Positions 11,977-25,967 of a stretch of 64,000 nucleotides of DNA are shown piece after piece. Numbering within the stretch: position 1 is the first letter of the stretch; each line of letters opens with the position of its first letter. The stretch is taken from positions 1-64,000 of the forward strand of contig WTPW01002186.1 in the NCBI GenBank assembly GCA_009809945.1. The letters run 5' to 3'. The notes below the pieces were generated by a model. That model did no database searches and had not been told where the DNA came from. It saw only the letters and a program-made list of their open reading frames with translations. The DNA comes from Gigaspora margarita. Lineage: Eukaryota > Glomeromycota > Glomeromycetes > Diversisporales > Gigasporaceae. Made by a program: the position numbers and the translations under genes.

Positions 11977-12293
11977 TAGGGATGGTTAGGTTAGTTTAGG
12001 TTCGGTTTTTGGTTTGGAACCTTTAGGTTCTATTTCAAAAACCTAAGAACCTGGTTTTTAAAAAGTTCCAAAACCTGGTTCCAAAACCTGTTCTGAACCT
12101 GGTTCGAACCTAAAAACTTAAAACCTATTATAAATCTAAAAAACTAAGAACCTAAGAACCTAAGAACCTACTATGAACCTAAAAACCTATCATAAACCTA
12201 AGAACCTAGGTTCCAAAATTGGAACCTGGTTTTAAAAACCAGGTTCTAAAACCAGGTTCTTAGGTTCTGGACCTAGGAACTTTACCATCTCTA
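11977..12293. mobile_element. hAT-like MITE, TSD CTCATAGT
   Basis: The element starts TAGGGATGG and ends CCATCTCTA, and is flanked by CTCATAGT at 11969-11976 and 12294-12301. The interior is built of many AACCTGGTTTT, AACCTAAGAACC and complementary units, giving extensive internal pairing. It is non-coding and fits a hAT-derived miniature element. Related end fragments lie at 11371-11463 and 33996-34026. Confidence 0.8.
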
Positions 12294-12301
12294 CTCATAG
12301 T

Positions 12302-12825
12302 ATCGTGTTCGAGCTAATTAAATTTCTCCCAAATTAATTTTCTTGAACCAACAGACATCACTACGAATGCAGATGTTTTATAATTATCATCTTGTAGCTT
12401 ATTAACATAGTTTAAAAGTTGCTGACAAGCCCATCAAAAATGGGTTGAATCGTTTTCCCTTGGTCAAATTTCTCAGAATTACCGCATTTAAGTTGTCATA
12501 TCTCGTTTTTCGACATTTCATCTACTTTTTTTGCTTTTTGTTCCATGATTTCCCAGTTATTGTTGTTTACTAATTTAATTTCGAATTAATACATTCAAAA
12601 ATAACAGCAAGCATAAAAAGTTTATGAAAAAGATAATCAAAAATGTGAAAACATGTCATCAATTTTTAAATCCAAAAAATTCACACTTTTATTTTTAAAC
12701 TCGAAAATAAATCTGTTACGGTTTGTTATTTGTAGATTTAAGTTCAATAACGGAACTTCTGTATCGACAAAATAATTTGGGAGGTCGGATAACAACGTAT
12801 GGAATAACTTTTGATTGAGTATATA
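12302..12825. other. AT-rich stretch, nothing recognised
   Basis: No domain-bearing reading frame. A 71-codon minus-strand ORF runs into the next repeat and is not supported. Confidence 0.4.
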
Positions 12826-13100
12826 GTAAAGTAGTACGGTACGGAAATGCAAATTAGGACGGACGTGTAGAATTCATGATAGTACGTACGGTTTATAAAA
12901 GAAAAAATTCGTCAAATTAAAGTGAATTTTCCTAATAACCCAGCCCGAAAAAAGACTATATTAACGATTACCCTAACCCTAACCATAAAAAAAGGGTTAC
13001 ATATAGAAATTAAATTTGCAAGTCTACATTAACCGTACGTACGATCAAAGTAATTTTCGTATTCCGTCCGAGTCTGTACTGCCGTACAGTACTACTTTAC
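12826..13100. mobile_element. TA-flanked MITE (Tc1/mariner-like)
   Basis: Termini GTAAAGTAGTACGGTACGG and CCGTACAGTACTACTTTAC are inverted copies with one small gap, flanked by TA on each side. The interior holds CCCTAACCCTAACC, a telomere-like run, and several TACGTACG words. A TA target fits the Tc1/mariner group. Similar direct repeats (CTTTTGATTGA) lie outside both ends. Confidence 0.65.
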
Positions 13101-13102
13101 TA

Positions 13103-13543
13103 AATACCTCTTTTGATTGAATGTATATAGTTCATCAATCTTATGTTCGGCAAGAGGATCGTTGATACAATTTTTTAGAGGATTCGTTTTGAATTTTTTG
13201 ACGGTAATTGTTCGAAATTTTCTTTTTCATTAGAAGATTTTCTTTTATTTGGCTTCTATAATATCAAATAAGTTTAGCTTAATAAATTATACAAGCTTCA
13301 TAATATATTTATTTACATACATTTCTTACATTCATCAATTATATCTTGCCACAATATTTCTATATTTTTAGCATATCGTGTATGTTCGTTAGTTATCTAT
13401 TGTAAAAAAGACTAGGCTAGTAGTGTGCAAAATTTTTTATTTAGTAATAAAAGAAAGTAGTTAGCACCTCCTCTGGAACTAACAGACTTTTTGCCCACAA
13501 CAAAGTTCAGGAGCCCGAATTGAGAGTCTGGAGATAATATCAT
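13103..13543. other. AT-rich stretch, nothing recognised
   Basis: No gene or repeat could be supported here. Confidence 0.35.
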
Positions 13544-13797
13544 CAGTGTTGTCAATTTTTTCAAAAATTATAATTTATTCTAAATTCTTGCTCCATTCAT
13601 TTTTTGTTATATTAATACCAATTACAATCTAGTTGTCAATTTTTCAAAATTTATAATCTACTCTAAACTCTTGCTCCATTCATTTTTTGCTATACTAATA
13701 CCAATTACAATCTAGTTGTCAATTTATGTTCTATTGATAAAAATTTTATTCTATTCTAAACTCTATTGCTCCATTCATCTATTGCTGACAACACTGA
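13544..13797. mobile_element. hAT-like MITE built of 84-bp tandem units
   Basis: Ends CAGTGTTGTCA and TGACAACACTG form a perfect 11-bp inverted repeat. The 8-bp flanks AATATCAT and AATACCAC match at 6 of 8 positions. Inside, a unit of about 84 bp starting GTTGTCAATTTTT repeats at 13548, 13632 and 13715, the third being diverged. Confidence 0.7.
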
Positions 13798-14433
13798 ATA
13801 CCACCAGGTTTGTCAATCTCCCAATTAACATTGTAGATAACCAAGAGTTTTCATGAACTTTGTGAAATAAAAAAATGCACACCTTTTTTAATTTCCAGAA
13901 AATTATTTGGTTCAACTCATTTACTCCATTTAAAAATCTTTTGATCCAAATATCGTCCATTTGATTCCAATGAATATTTGTAGAAGATAGCAAGTTGATT
14001 AAAAATTTGCAATAAGAATCTTTTCTTTTTGCTTCTTCAAGTAGTCTCTAAGAGCTATAAATTATAAAGTTTGTTAAAAACTAAATAAGTCTTCGATTTC
14101 TAAAATTAACTTTACCTTTATGCTCAGGAAATTGTTCATTAAGTTTATTATTTTCATGAAAATATTTAGTATTATTTTGTTTTTCTGATATTGTAATGGA
14201 AGAAAATTATTTTAAATGCAGAAAAAGGGTTATTTATAAGTAAGAAGTAATAATGTATATTAAATGTTTTTAATAGCTTGGTTAAGCAGTATGACTTAGG
14301 ACAAAAAAAATTTCACACGCGCGTAAACAAGAAGCTGTAAAGTAAACGTGAATGTGTAGTGTTATCTTATTTCCTATTTCAGTAATAACAAAAAATTGAC
14401 GGACACAGCAACACGTGACTTATGGACACAACA
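13798..14433. other. intergenic with an unrecognised minus-strand reading frame
   Basis: A minus-strand frame from about 14040 down to 13775 stays open for some 85 codons (including IHWNQMDDIWIKRFLNG). It is free of low-complexity sequence, so it may be a decayed exon of an unknown gene. I recognise no domain in it. The rest is AT-rich. Confidence 0.3.
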
Positions 14434-14786
14434 TAGGGTGTCCAGGATTATGCGATGCGATGAGGTAAATTATGCGGGCGAACTGAGGTTGATTATGCGA
14501 TGGATGCGAAATAAATTTAAAATTATGCGATCGATTCGGACATTTACCGAAAATTTTACCTCAACTATGCCCGTAATTTAAGTTCATTCATTTTTCTACA
14601 TCGAAACTTTTCGGAACTTACCCTTTACCACCCAAATTACAAATTAAAGCATTTGCCGAATGAAGTTAACATACTTCCAACAACCAATCATAATTTATTC
14701 ACGTGGTTTATGCTTTTTTTTTGCTCGAAGCATGTGCGATGCGAAAAATTTGTAAATTATGCTTTCACACAATCCTGAACACCCTA
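14434..14786. mobile_element. TAGGGTGT-ended inverted-repeat element
   Basis: The left end TAGGGTGTCCAGGATT pairs with the right end AATCCTGAACACCCTA. Repeated ATTATGCGATGCG words lie inside both ends, and internal segments such as GAGGTAAATTATGC reappear inverted. No matching 8-bp duplication is visible, so the insertion site has decayed or was rearranged. The terminus is similar to the 36717 element. Confidence 0.65.
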
Positions 14787-14937
14787 CCCGTTGTTTAAAC
14801 AACGGATCGAAGCAAAAAAGAAGTAAAATCATCCAAGATCCAAATGTCCAATTTTGTCCAATGCGCATCACCGGTTATAACCGTCTTGCTAAATTACTCT
14901 ACATACTGTAATTTTTATCTTATTTCTTAGTATGTAC

Positions 14938-15201
14938 TAAGGTTCCGCATGGGCGGGCTAGGTTTGATTTTTCGAAGCCCAGATCCAGATTGGATAGATC
15001 CAAGCCCAGCCCATGACCACATAATATAATCCATGGATCCAAATAGCACAGACTGTAAAAAGCATATTTACTAAATTAAGTTGAGGTTCGTAATTTGTCG
15101 TCAATGATAAGGACAATGATAACATTCTTTTGACTAATCACGACTATCCATGGACCAATCCATGGATGCTCCATGGATAGTCTAGCCCATGCGAAACCCT
15201 A
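14938..15201. mobile_element. TAAGGTTCCGC-ended inverted-repeat element
   Basis: TAAGGTTCCGCATGGGC at the left matches the complement of GCCCATGCGAAACCCTA at the right. CCATGGAT and AGCCCA words are repeated inside. Flanking 8-mers agree at only 4 of 8 positions, so the target duplication is not demonstrated. Confidence 0.6.
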
Positions 15202-15805
15202 TTTAATACTTAATTTGCTTAATAATGCTATGTCTCTTGTTGAAAAGGGAACATTTTAATTATTAGCTTTGCAGTAAATCGTTCGTTGATGAGAGAGATA
15301 TATTTTAATATCACTAGGTATTTTGTTATGTATCTGAAATTATGCTGCCTAAGCTGATACAGAAGGAAGCGCAAAATGATTCAGGTCAAGTAACCGGGAT
15401 ATTAAAATCCTTCTTTATTAGCTTTCTTTAACCGTAGGCTATATCCTCGTTTCGCGCCAATCGGATACATGAATAATGCTCCGTTTTTCGACCGTGGGTA
15501 ATGTTTACCTTGAAAATGAAAATATTTAATTTACTCATTATTTTATATATTATTAAATATATCTTTAGGATTTTTAACACATTGATATTTCGGTAGTTGC
15601 CCATGATGCATAATTTCGAAACTTTAATGAGCTGTTAATTTATTTATATTTGCTTATTTTTGATAATAAATAAATGTTTTTATTATTATTTTAGAAAAAC
15701 GAATTATAAATATGGATGTTTCCCTTATTGTCTTAAATAACTATCTGGGTCCAACTGTATATCAAATAATCCGATTTTTACCACGAAATCCCGAAAGATC
15801 GATCT
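15202..15805. other. AT-rich stretch, nothing recognised
   Basis: No gene, repeat or RNA is recognised. Confidence 0.35.
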
Positions 15806-15896
15806 CCGAAAGGGTATAATACCAACAAAGTTGGCTGGCATTAGCTATAATGCTGACCGATTTGGTCGGTACTATGTCCTTTCAGGAATATGTTTT
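15806..15896. repeat. palindromic element, copy 2 of the 5306 family
   Basis: The order AATACCAACAAAGTTGGCTG, CATTAGCTATAATGC, then CGATTTGGTCGGTACTATG matches the core of the palindrome at 5306-5402. The outer arms are more diverged here. A short ORF that starts inside it is not a gene. Confidence 0.65.
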
Positions 15897-16056
15897 CGGT
15901 AAAACCAAGAATTTCATGTTTGTCAGCTCTCTAAATCAATGTTCTCTGCAAGGCCCTAAGCATAAAGTTATATACTTGCTCTCCTTAAATGAAAACTTTT
16001 GGTTATCTTTACATATGATTCCGGTGGATTACATTTAAAGGAGAGTTAATTGTATT

Positions 16057-16278
16057 TTTGTGACGGATCAATTAAATCAGATTAAAAAAATGAAATATTA
16101 TAATATAAAAAATTATTGACAAGTCACCGAAAAATAATTTTTTTAGGCACATTTTTTAGAGTTGAGGGTTAAGGTTAGAGGTTAATTTTAGAGTAGAGTT
16201 TATATTAAACAAGTATAAATGTGTTTTAAAGGGTAAATAGAAATCGAGATTTCATTTTAATTATAATCCGTGACAATA
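16057..16278. repeat. possible decayed member of the TTGTCGCGG-ended family
   Basis: The left end TGTGACGGATCAATTAAA and right end TTATAATCCGTGACAA are imperfect inverted repeats. The interior has GAGGGTTAAGG and AGAGTTTATATT segments resembling the elements at 9804 and 44672. No target duplication is clear. Confidence 0.35.
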
Positions 16279-16292
16279 AACTATCCAAAGTA

Positions 16293-16330
16293 CAGTCAAA
16301 CCTCCGTATATGCATTTTATATACCTTTAA
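16293..16330. other. solo pogo/Tigger-like transposon end
   Basis: TACAGTCAAACCTCCGTATA resembles the TA-flanked terminus typical of pogo/Tigger elements. The opposite end was not found nearby, so this is a remnant or coincidence. Confidence 0.3.
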
Positions 16331-17093
16331 ATTGCACCCTATTCCTATTGTATAAAGAGTTTGACCATATATCGATATATTTAATAGATTGAATTGACAT
16401 TCGGATTATTCATGTCACAGACGACCTATGCTAACCGAAATAATAAGATTATGTCATTTTTGGCTGCATAATTATATTAATTAAATTAAGTTATTTATTG
16501 CAAATTACACTGTGTATCATAACTAATTAAATAGGAAGTTGACTTTCCAATGACATAATCCATCATATATCATCGGTTCTATTATTTAAGTATATTTGTT
16601 TAATGCTAACGCCAATAATTACGATCGAATCTCAAATTCGCGTGGCTTAAGTAAGCAATATGAAAATCACACGGTTACACGAGAAACGTAAAATTGGCCG
16701 GTTGGAGTAATTTGTGATCATACGTATTGTGAACCCCCGGTTGTTGGTATGTGATATCGATATGATGTAAAAAAAAGGCTTATAATTGTTTGGGCCAAAA
16801 TGATGGATGTGTTTTTCAATTTTACATAATTCGATCAATTTTTATCTCATTTAATATCGTGCTCTTTATTTTTGCTCTATTACACGAAATATACATAAAG
16901 GTGAGCCTTTCTATTTGAATTATTGGTGTTAGCAATGCCAAATATCTTGCATAGTCAGAGCGTTGTAGCATAGTCCAAGTAAGATTACAATAGCTTTTAT
17001 TTTGGAATTTTTCTAAGCAATTACTGCGATTGATACGTATTTATTGCTGATTTTAAATTTAAATTTACAGTGTTATTATACTAATAAAGATCT
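16331..17093. other. upstream region of the BTB gene
   Basis: AT-rich with no recognised gene. A TTTACAG shortly before 17070 could be an acceptor of a 5' UTR intron. This is not supported further. Confidence 0.3.
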
Positions 17094-18849
17094 ATGGAAA
17101 AATTACAAACGATTGATAATGGTGCAAAGTATATCCGTGAGGAGACAATTATATTAAATGTTGGCGGAATCAAGGTACCAAGTACAAAAAAACCATAAAA
17201 ATCTATCATCTATATAATTAATAGATGACTTAGTGATTTTAAATGCTTAGTATGAAACATATCCATCGACCTTGACTGCCTTTCCTGATACTCTCCTCGG
17301 TACAATGTTTCAGGAACGTAATAGATCGATGCTTCATCCTAGGTATGTATAGATGCAGTTATTGTTATACGAATTGTATATATCATATTCTTACTATTTT
17401 TATACCTTAATATTCTTAGGAATGGCAATGAATACTTTATTGATAGGAATGGTTATGCATTTCGATATATTCTTGAATTCTACCGTAATGGCAAAATATT
17501 ATGGAATGAACGATCAGATAAAAATACCATTTCTGTCACTCGGGAAGAATTAGATCAAGAAATTGATTATTTCCAAATACCTGTTAAAGATGTTTCATTT
17601 ATTTCTGGCGAAAAAACTGTAGCTGCTAAAGTTGATGCATTTGTTGCTGCACTCAAGGAACTAATTCATGAAGCAATGGATCAACTTCAGACTGAAATTC
17701 ATCTGAAATTTTATGAAGATGGCCAACCAGGTTTACAGTATTGGAGTCCTGCGTATCGACAAAGTACAATTGTTGAAAATATTTTGAGACCATTCAACAT
17801 TGTAGGTTACGTGATTCTACAACAATTTGGCGATACAATAGAACGACATCTTAAATCTGAAATTCCAGAAATATCCTGGCTTCTTAATGAAGGCACACCT
17901 CGATTTCCACCAGATCTTCCACCAGACTTTGATTCACGAACTTCTTTTATTGGTGGATCAGGTGGTCCTAACGGAACCATCGGTCCTTTAATAAATAATA
18001 ATAATCGACCTTCATTTTCTTCTTTCACTATTAGACAAAATTCTATCAATAATCAACAAAGTAATATTCAAACCGATCAAATAAATAATAATAGCTCATC
18101 TCAACCATTAATTGGAACTTTAGGAAATTTGCTAGCGCAAATAAATACCAATAATCAACAAAATAATATTTCATCTAGTACTACTACTACTGGGCCAAGT
18201 ATGGGATTGAATGTGTTTAGTAATGCGACGTCAGCATCTTCGCCTAATCTATTTGGTTCTGCTAATGGAGTAAATACGCTTAATAGAGGTCCTCAGGCGG
18301 TATTCCAATCAAATGGTTTTGGTACTTTCACAAATATTCAAACAACTATTCCATCATTTGGAACATTCGGATTTAATCAACCAATTATCCAGACGACTAA
18401 TGATAATAATGGTTTCGGGTTTAATGGTTTCGGATTTAATTCTCAACCGACTAGTCAGTCAAATTATGGGAATATCACGAGTGTTCAATCTGGAACAACT
18501 TTTGGGTATGGAAACATACAACCAGCTACTACTACAACTGGATTTAGAGTTGCTATTACTTCACCAACATTTACAACGAATAATAATCAACCAACTAGAT
18601 TTGTTGTTCCAGGTGAGTAAATGTTACGTAATTGGCAATTATTATCGTATATGAGAATAATTTATCACATGAATCCGATGATGTTATTTAGGAAATTTTA
18701 CTTTAAATCCAAGAATTATGTCTAATAATGATACAGTTTTTCGTCGACATCCTCGAAACGATGGAAAATGTCTTGAATTGATTATAAAAATTGTTTACAA
18801 TTACTCTGTCGCAAATATTTTGGCAAACACTTGTCTTGCTAATGATTAA
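17094..18849 (+). CDS. BTB/T1-domain protein with N/Q- and FG-rich tail
   Basis: Four exons (17094-17174, 17251-17342, 17420-18612, 18692-18849) join in frame to about 507 residues. The N-terminus (ILNVGGIK, then YETYPSTLTAFPDTLLGTMF) and the following RNGYAFRYILEFYRNGKI are the potassium-channel tetramerisation type of BTB fold, spanning roughly residues 18-115. No transmembrane channel follows, so it is a KCTD-like oligomeriser or adaptor, not a channel. Residues 144-230 look folded (PAYRQSTIVENILRPFNIVG). Residues about 230-455 are low complexity, rich in Asn, Gln, Ser, Thr and FG dipeptides (GFGFNGFGF). The last exon encodes a basic segment and then stops. Donors GTAT and GTGAGT and acceptors TTAG support the model. 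The partner is unknown. Confidence 0.85.
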
Positions 18850-19497
18850 TAATGTGCTATCTTAATGGATGTTTATAGTTTGCATTCGTCAAGCTCCGAA
18901 TTATTTTTTTTTTCTCTTTTTTTTTTTCTAGGAACAGTTAACATTTTACAGAATTGATCCATTAACACATTATGTATATTTCATAATCATTCAAATAAAT
19001 ATGTAAATATGCAAAATAGTTTTAAAAATAACCCCCAAATTTTATTAATAACTATTGATCATCTATCATATCTGATATATTGCCTAAGTACAGTACGTAA
19101 TAGTAAAGAAGATGTCTAAATTTTGTGCCGAAAACTCTTAATGACCGAAACTTGTTGCATAGCAAATTTATGAGTTCCGGTTTCTTGTCTGTTTTTTGAG
19201 TGGTCATGATAAAATTCATTATCGAAGACTTTAGATGCCTTAATGATTGTGTAAAAACCTATATTACATCTCTACAAAGATATAGAGTTATTTTCAAAAG
19301 ATGATTCGATTTAACCTCTTTTGTGGTCTTTTAAATTTTTATATATGAATGAAAATGGTCTATACCTTTATTGTAGGTCCTTTACAAAAATTTTTATATA
19401 ACTGAAACAATTAGAAATGTATACAGTATCTATTTAAAGTTAACAAGGAATTACTGTATTATAAAATATAATTATACAAGATATTTGATTTGCATAA
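18850..19497. other. 3' flank of the BTB gene
   Basis: T-rich and AT-rich. AATAAATATG near 18995 could act in polyadenylation. No further gene is seen. Confidence 0.35.
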
Positions 19498-20160
19498 ACA
19501 GTCATTTCCACTTAAAATTAATCAAAAATGCTATTTATAAGAAAAACATATGAATTTACTATAAACTTTAGGCTGAAGATCTAAGTCAGCTTAACTGTTA
19601 ACTAATTAACTTAAAAATTAAATTTTACAAAACATTTTTAATTTTGCACTTTTTCAAAATATAACTTTGTCAAAAAAACAAATATTTACTAATTTTAAAA
19701 TGCTCCGAACAACTTTACTTAGTAGCAAAATATAGGTTATCTTGACAAAAAAACATGTTAGCTACTAAAGTTAAAAATAGGTTCGAGAAAACGCGTTTTG
19801 ACCTTGATACGAGTAAAATTACATGCTGAACAAGTTTACTTAGAAGCCCAAAACAGGTTATCTAAATAAAAAAAGGGGTTTATATTACAAACCAAAAATT
19901 TTTAACTTTAGTATATAATTTCTGTTTTAAAAATTAGTAAATATTTGTTTTTGACAAAGTTATATTTTGAAAAAGTGCAAAATTAAAAAACTTTTGACCT
20001 AGTTTTTAAGCTAAATTTTTCTTCGTTTCTTGTTTTATATGTCTGTAAAATTTAATTTTAAGTTAATTAGTTAAACTGACTTAGATCTTTGGCTTAAAGT
20101 TATAGTAAATTCATATATTTTTCTTATAATTTTTACATTCTAGAGGAAACGTCCCTTGAT
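19498..20160. repeat. fold-back repeat, copy A
   Basis: The left arm (ATATGAATTTACTATAAACT, then ACAAATATTTACTAATTTT) is the inverse of the right arm, with a less paired centre carrying AACAAGTTTACTTAGAAGCC. The same arms and centre modules occur at 57018-59402 and 61343-62495. It is non-coding and lies between two convergent genes. Confidence 0.75.
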
Positions 20161-20625
20161 TGTAAAGTTTCAACTTTAATCTAGCATGCTGATAACAATT
20201 ATACAGTATTTTAAACTAAGAATATGATAACAATTTCATTCTAAGCTCGATGGCCCAAGAGATTATACCTCAAGACAGTTAATATATACTGTATATGGGG
20301 TTGAATCAATAAAAATCAGGAAAACTTTTTTAATACTTTAATTTTGTAAGTTTATAAAATTTATTTATTAAATTTGGATAAGTTTTTGTTATGCCAAAAT
20401 TACTATTGTTCATAGTTTAAAAAAAAAATTTATTATAAAAAATTTTATTTTAGCTTGATCACACTGTACAATGAAATATATATTGATATACTTTTATTGA
20501 TAGTCAAAATTTCTCAACCAACAAAAATTTAATAAAAAAAACTATATATAACTTGATAACCCTTTATTATTTCGATTTAGCCAATCCGACCTAATGTAAA
20601 AAGTCGTTAATCGTATAATAGAGTT
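20161..20625. other. 3' flank of the aspartic protease gene
   Basis: AT-rich, nothing recognised. Confidence 0.35.
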
Positions 20626-22429
<1,804 letters not shown>

Positions 22430-23480
22430 TTAAAAAGAGAACGTTTTAATTTTTAAAAGGAAGAGACGCTTTTTCAAAGCACTGAAACTCAAATGTTAAA
22501 CATGATAATTTTTGATAATTTTAATTTGATATGGTAAGGATCTTGATGTCATAAATACGCGTTAAAATTATAAAATTGCATGGTTCATTAAAATATTATT
22601 AAGGTTTAATTACTACAGTAGATACAGTACCTGGTACAGTAACTTCATATATTTATACATATCGTACTATTAATAGTTAGTTAAATGATAATTCTTCTCA
22701 CGACATTTGCTTATTCACTTTATTGGGGTATTGAAAATATTGATACGTTTATTTGTTTTTCAGAAACAAAACTTGATAACAAAGTCTAATTATCAAAAGA
22801 TACGATCATTGAAAATACTAGAATTGAATATGAAAAGCCAGTATTGGAATCACCACGAGAAGACAATGATTTCAAAAAAGATATAAGACTAAATTGATAA
22901 GAGAAAAATTACTGAAGAAAAACTTACAAAAGAAAAAACTGTGAAATAGCGAGAGGAAGATATTTATAAACGATTTCTCAACCTATAAAGAAAAACAACC
23001 GTTTAAAGAATCTTCTCTTAAATAATGACGCTCACAAGTATAGTTATTAGGCGAAGCCTTTTTGCATGGTGGCGAAAAACGAAACCTAAAACTGGGTAAG
23101 ATGAAACCCTGGCGAATTCCAAACCTTTCTGATGAAAGACGAAACCTATAATCGGATATGACGAAAGGCGAAACCTGGTGAAACCTTACCATATTTCGCA
23201 TGATAATGCCAACCTGAAGACATTGATGTAATTGGCTAATTTACATTAACCCGATCGATTTACAGCCGTCTCAAAAGACTTTGTTAATTCCTGATTCTTT
23301 GATTTTCCTATATCGCATAATCATCAATAATGTTTATTAGTGTTATTTCGGCAGTTGCATCCTTTATAATACCCAAATCCTTATGATATATAACAATAAC
23401 CAACTTCGTTCAGTCCGTCCATAAAACATGCGTATTATTTCGAACCCATGCATGTTATTTTCAGGTTATACGGATTGACA
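22430..23480. other. upstream of the protease; small coding-like scraps and CGAAACCT repeats
   Basis: A plus-strand scrap at about 22689-22893 has two short frames (TKLDNKV, then IENTRIEYEKPVLESPRED) broken by a stop, possibly a decayed exon pair. From 23040 to 23190 the word GGCGAAACCT and variants recurs about six times. No intact gene is seen. Confidence 0.35.
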
Positions 23481-23502
23481 AATAACGCTCATGAGCGTTA
23501 TT
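23481..23502. repeat. perfect 22-bp palindrome
   Basis: AATAACGCTCA is followed immediately by its exact reverse complement. The AATAACGC core is also the subterminal motif of the elements at 27023 and 43790, so this may be a collapsed pair of transposon ends. Confidence 0.6.
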
Positions 23503-24711
23503 ACGCGAAACCGGTTGAAATTTATAAAAATAAAAAGCCCGAATTATAATCAGTAAGCCATTTCCCTAATGTCAAATAAGGTGCGACTGTTAGACTAAAC
23601 ACGGGAATCTGAAAAAGGTAGTTTTTATTACTGTAGATTTGCGTAGAAATTCATGTCATGCATTAATTTATGACTATTAGATACAATAGGCTTATGTGAA
23701 AATATAAACATGTCACCAGGAAAAACCAAACATGGGCTTTGAACTTAAGGGCGCAAGTGAAAACCAGTAATTCTAAATTTAGATCATTAAGATTTCTTCG
23801 CTACGTATCAGTTATAGTATGTCGAATTTTTTTTTTTTAATGCGTAACTTTCGCCGGTTCGCATCTGGAAAATGTGGCTAGACAAATATCATACTTAATT
23901 TTTCGATTGCCTGTTTTTTTGATTAATGTATAAAGATAACATGTTAATTAGAAGTGGGCGAAACTTGAATCATTGAGATGTGTCGTATTAAAACTTGGTT
24001 ATAATTAATTTGCTGTTTTAAAATACGAAAATCGTATCTTGTGTATGTGTATATCTGATATCAATGATATAATTTACGTGTCGTATTATAGTCAAAAAAT
24101 ATGTTGTGCCTCTGTTTGGCCAGCATTAATTGATCGACAATAATTAGCCTAGATTATAGTTGCGGATTTTTATGTTACTTATTACAGTATATAGCGATCC
24201 GTTCTAAATGATTCAACTTATTATCATGGCATGGAATTACCTTAAAACTTTCATAAGTTGTTTATAAAATGCTTAAGAATAAAGCTATGTTTCAAGATTC
24301 TTTATTAATATGTAAGTTTTGGACATTCGTCTTGTAGAGCGTCTTAATTAGAACGAAAATATCTATCTCGACTATGCAATTTACTTAAAACTTTGCAAAA
24401 AGGCAGCATAGTTACTTTGAAGTAGTTTGACGCAACGTTTTCAATTGAAAGAAATTAGAAACATAAGTATAGATCATAGTAAAATTACTAGGGTTGGTCA
24501 TTTAATGTAAGTCATTAGTTTATGTAAGTTATAAAATTACGAGAAAATGAGTGTAATAACATGTATCGTTTTATGAAAAGTGAAGTGCATGTGCAAATCT
24601 ATGCGAATCCTTGCTTTTTGATCGGGAATATACAGTATATATTCTTACATGCTGCTCATCTGAGATACATATTATGTACCATATAAGTATTATAACGACG
24701 GAAACTAGTGT
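23503..24711. other. AT-rich stretch, nothing recognised
   Basis: No gene, RNA or clear repeat. Confidence 0.4.
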
Positions 24712-24719
24712 GTGGTGAC

Positions 24720-24880
24720 CAGTGATGTAAATTGGATTCGCGCAGTAGGCGCAGCGCACATAGATTTAAATTTGCGCGTATATCGGGGCTCCCCGTATAT
24801 ATAACGCGCGTATAAAATTTTTTTTTGTGCATTTTTTCCTGCGTTTGCGCGAATAAAAACTTTTTGAATTTATAACATTG
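24720..24880. mobile_element. hAT-like MITE, TSD GTGGTGAC
   Basis: CAGTGATGTAAATT at the left and AATTTATAACATTG at the right are imperfect inverted repeats. The flanks GTGGTGAC (24712-24719 and 24881-24888) are identical. The 161-bp interior is unusually rich in GCGC words (TTCGCGCAG, AACGCGCG, TGCGCGAAT). Short minus-strand ORFs crossing it are artefacts. Confidence 0.85.
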
Positions 24881-24888
24881 GTGGTGAC

Positions 24889-25967
24889 TTGATATGGTGT
24901 GTAGTAATATAATAATTCCGGCTAGCATTAAATCTATATGTTACAAATGTAAATTACGTTGCAGGTAAGCTATCCCAACCCTAAATTATTAATATTGATA
25001 ACATGTGACACCCTAGTAACTAGCGAATAAGATGAGCGCTGTTAAGAAAACTTGACTATAGTTTATAATACATCGGACTCAATTCTTGAAAAATCTAATC
25101 AACGACATGCGTATTAATAGTATATGTCACTTATCAAAATTTCTTAAAGGGTTAATTTAAAGCCAGATATCTGATTCTCTTAGTAATATATACAGTATCC
25201 ACAACTTATAGATATAAAAGCACACTATAGATTTAATTGTCAATAGATAGTTAAAAAGTGTATGTAAAGAATTTATTTCGAATTAAAAGAGTTGTCTTAA
25301 ATATTAATATTTTTTTGAACAAATTCGTCATATTTTTTCTTTACGACATCATGGGATCATGCGATTTTGCCCTTGCCGAATGCCGGTACGTATAACCCAT
25401 TGGGATGATTCGCCTGAATCGCTAACAGTCAATGTTAATAAATTAACTTCATTCTCCAACATTAGTTCCTAATATAGTACATACTGTAGAATAATAGACT
25501 CTAAACTGCTATAACTGCTATAGATATAATACTTAATTTAATAAAAATATTTAATAAACCATTCTTGTGCTTTCATTTTGGTATTTATCTTTTTTAATAT
25601 GTGATTCGTGGTGGAGAATTCATTTCTTTTTGCAGGAGATAATTATATTGACACAGAAAATCGTCTATTGATAAAGATTTGGATATTTATAACCTTTGAA
25701 GGTGTTTAATACCAGTGAAGGTTGGACCTGTTAAAATTGAACAGGCAACATCCGATAAATTGAAGTTTAAATATTTAAATACAGTTAACGATATGAAGAT
25801 TATTTGCATAAAAAAATTGCCTGATTATATTATTGTCACATAAAATTGGTAAATATATTCCGAATGCTAGCTTACTACCTTTTTATCTGTTTCTCCACCT
25901 TTTGTCAGCTTCTTTATTTTGTCATTTGAGGTTTTAATTGACGAAAGACAAGCTAAAAGTTAGCTAG
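24889..25967. other. AT-rich stretch, possible coding scraps
   Basis: A frame around 25715-25845 (VKIEQATSDKLKFKYLNTV) looks protein-like but is short, and no family is recognised. It could belong to the TnpB-like pseudogene that follows. Confidence 0.3.

Noticed and set aside
12968..12983. CCCTAACCCTAACC as a chromosome end
   Set aside because: Only about two units, inside a TA-flanked MITE, with sequence continuing on both sides; similar short runs recur in other MITEs.
14434..14786. An exact 8-bp duplication for this TAGGGTGT-ended element
   Set aside because: The flanks ACACAACA and CCCGTTGT do not match, so the element is called from inverted ends alone.
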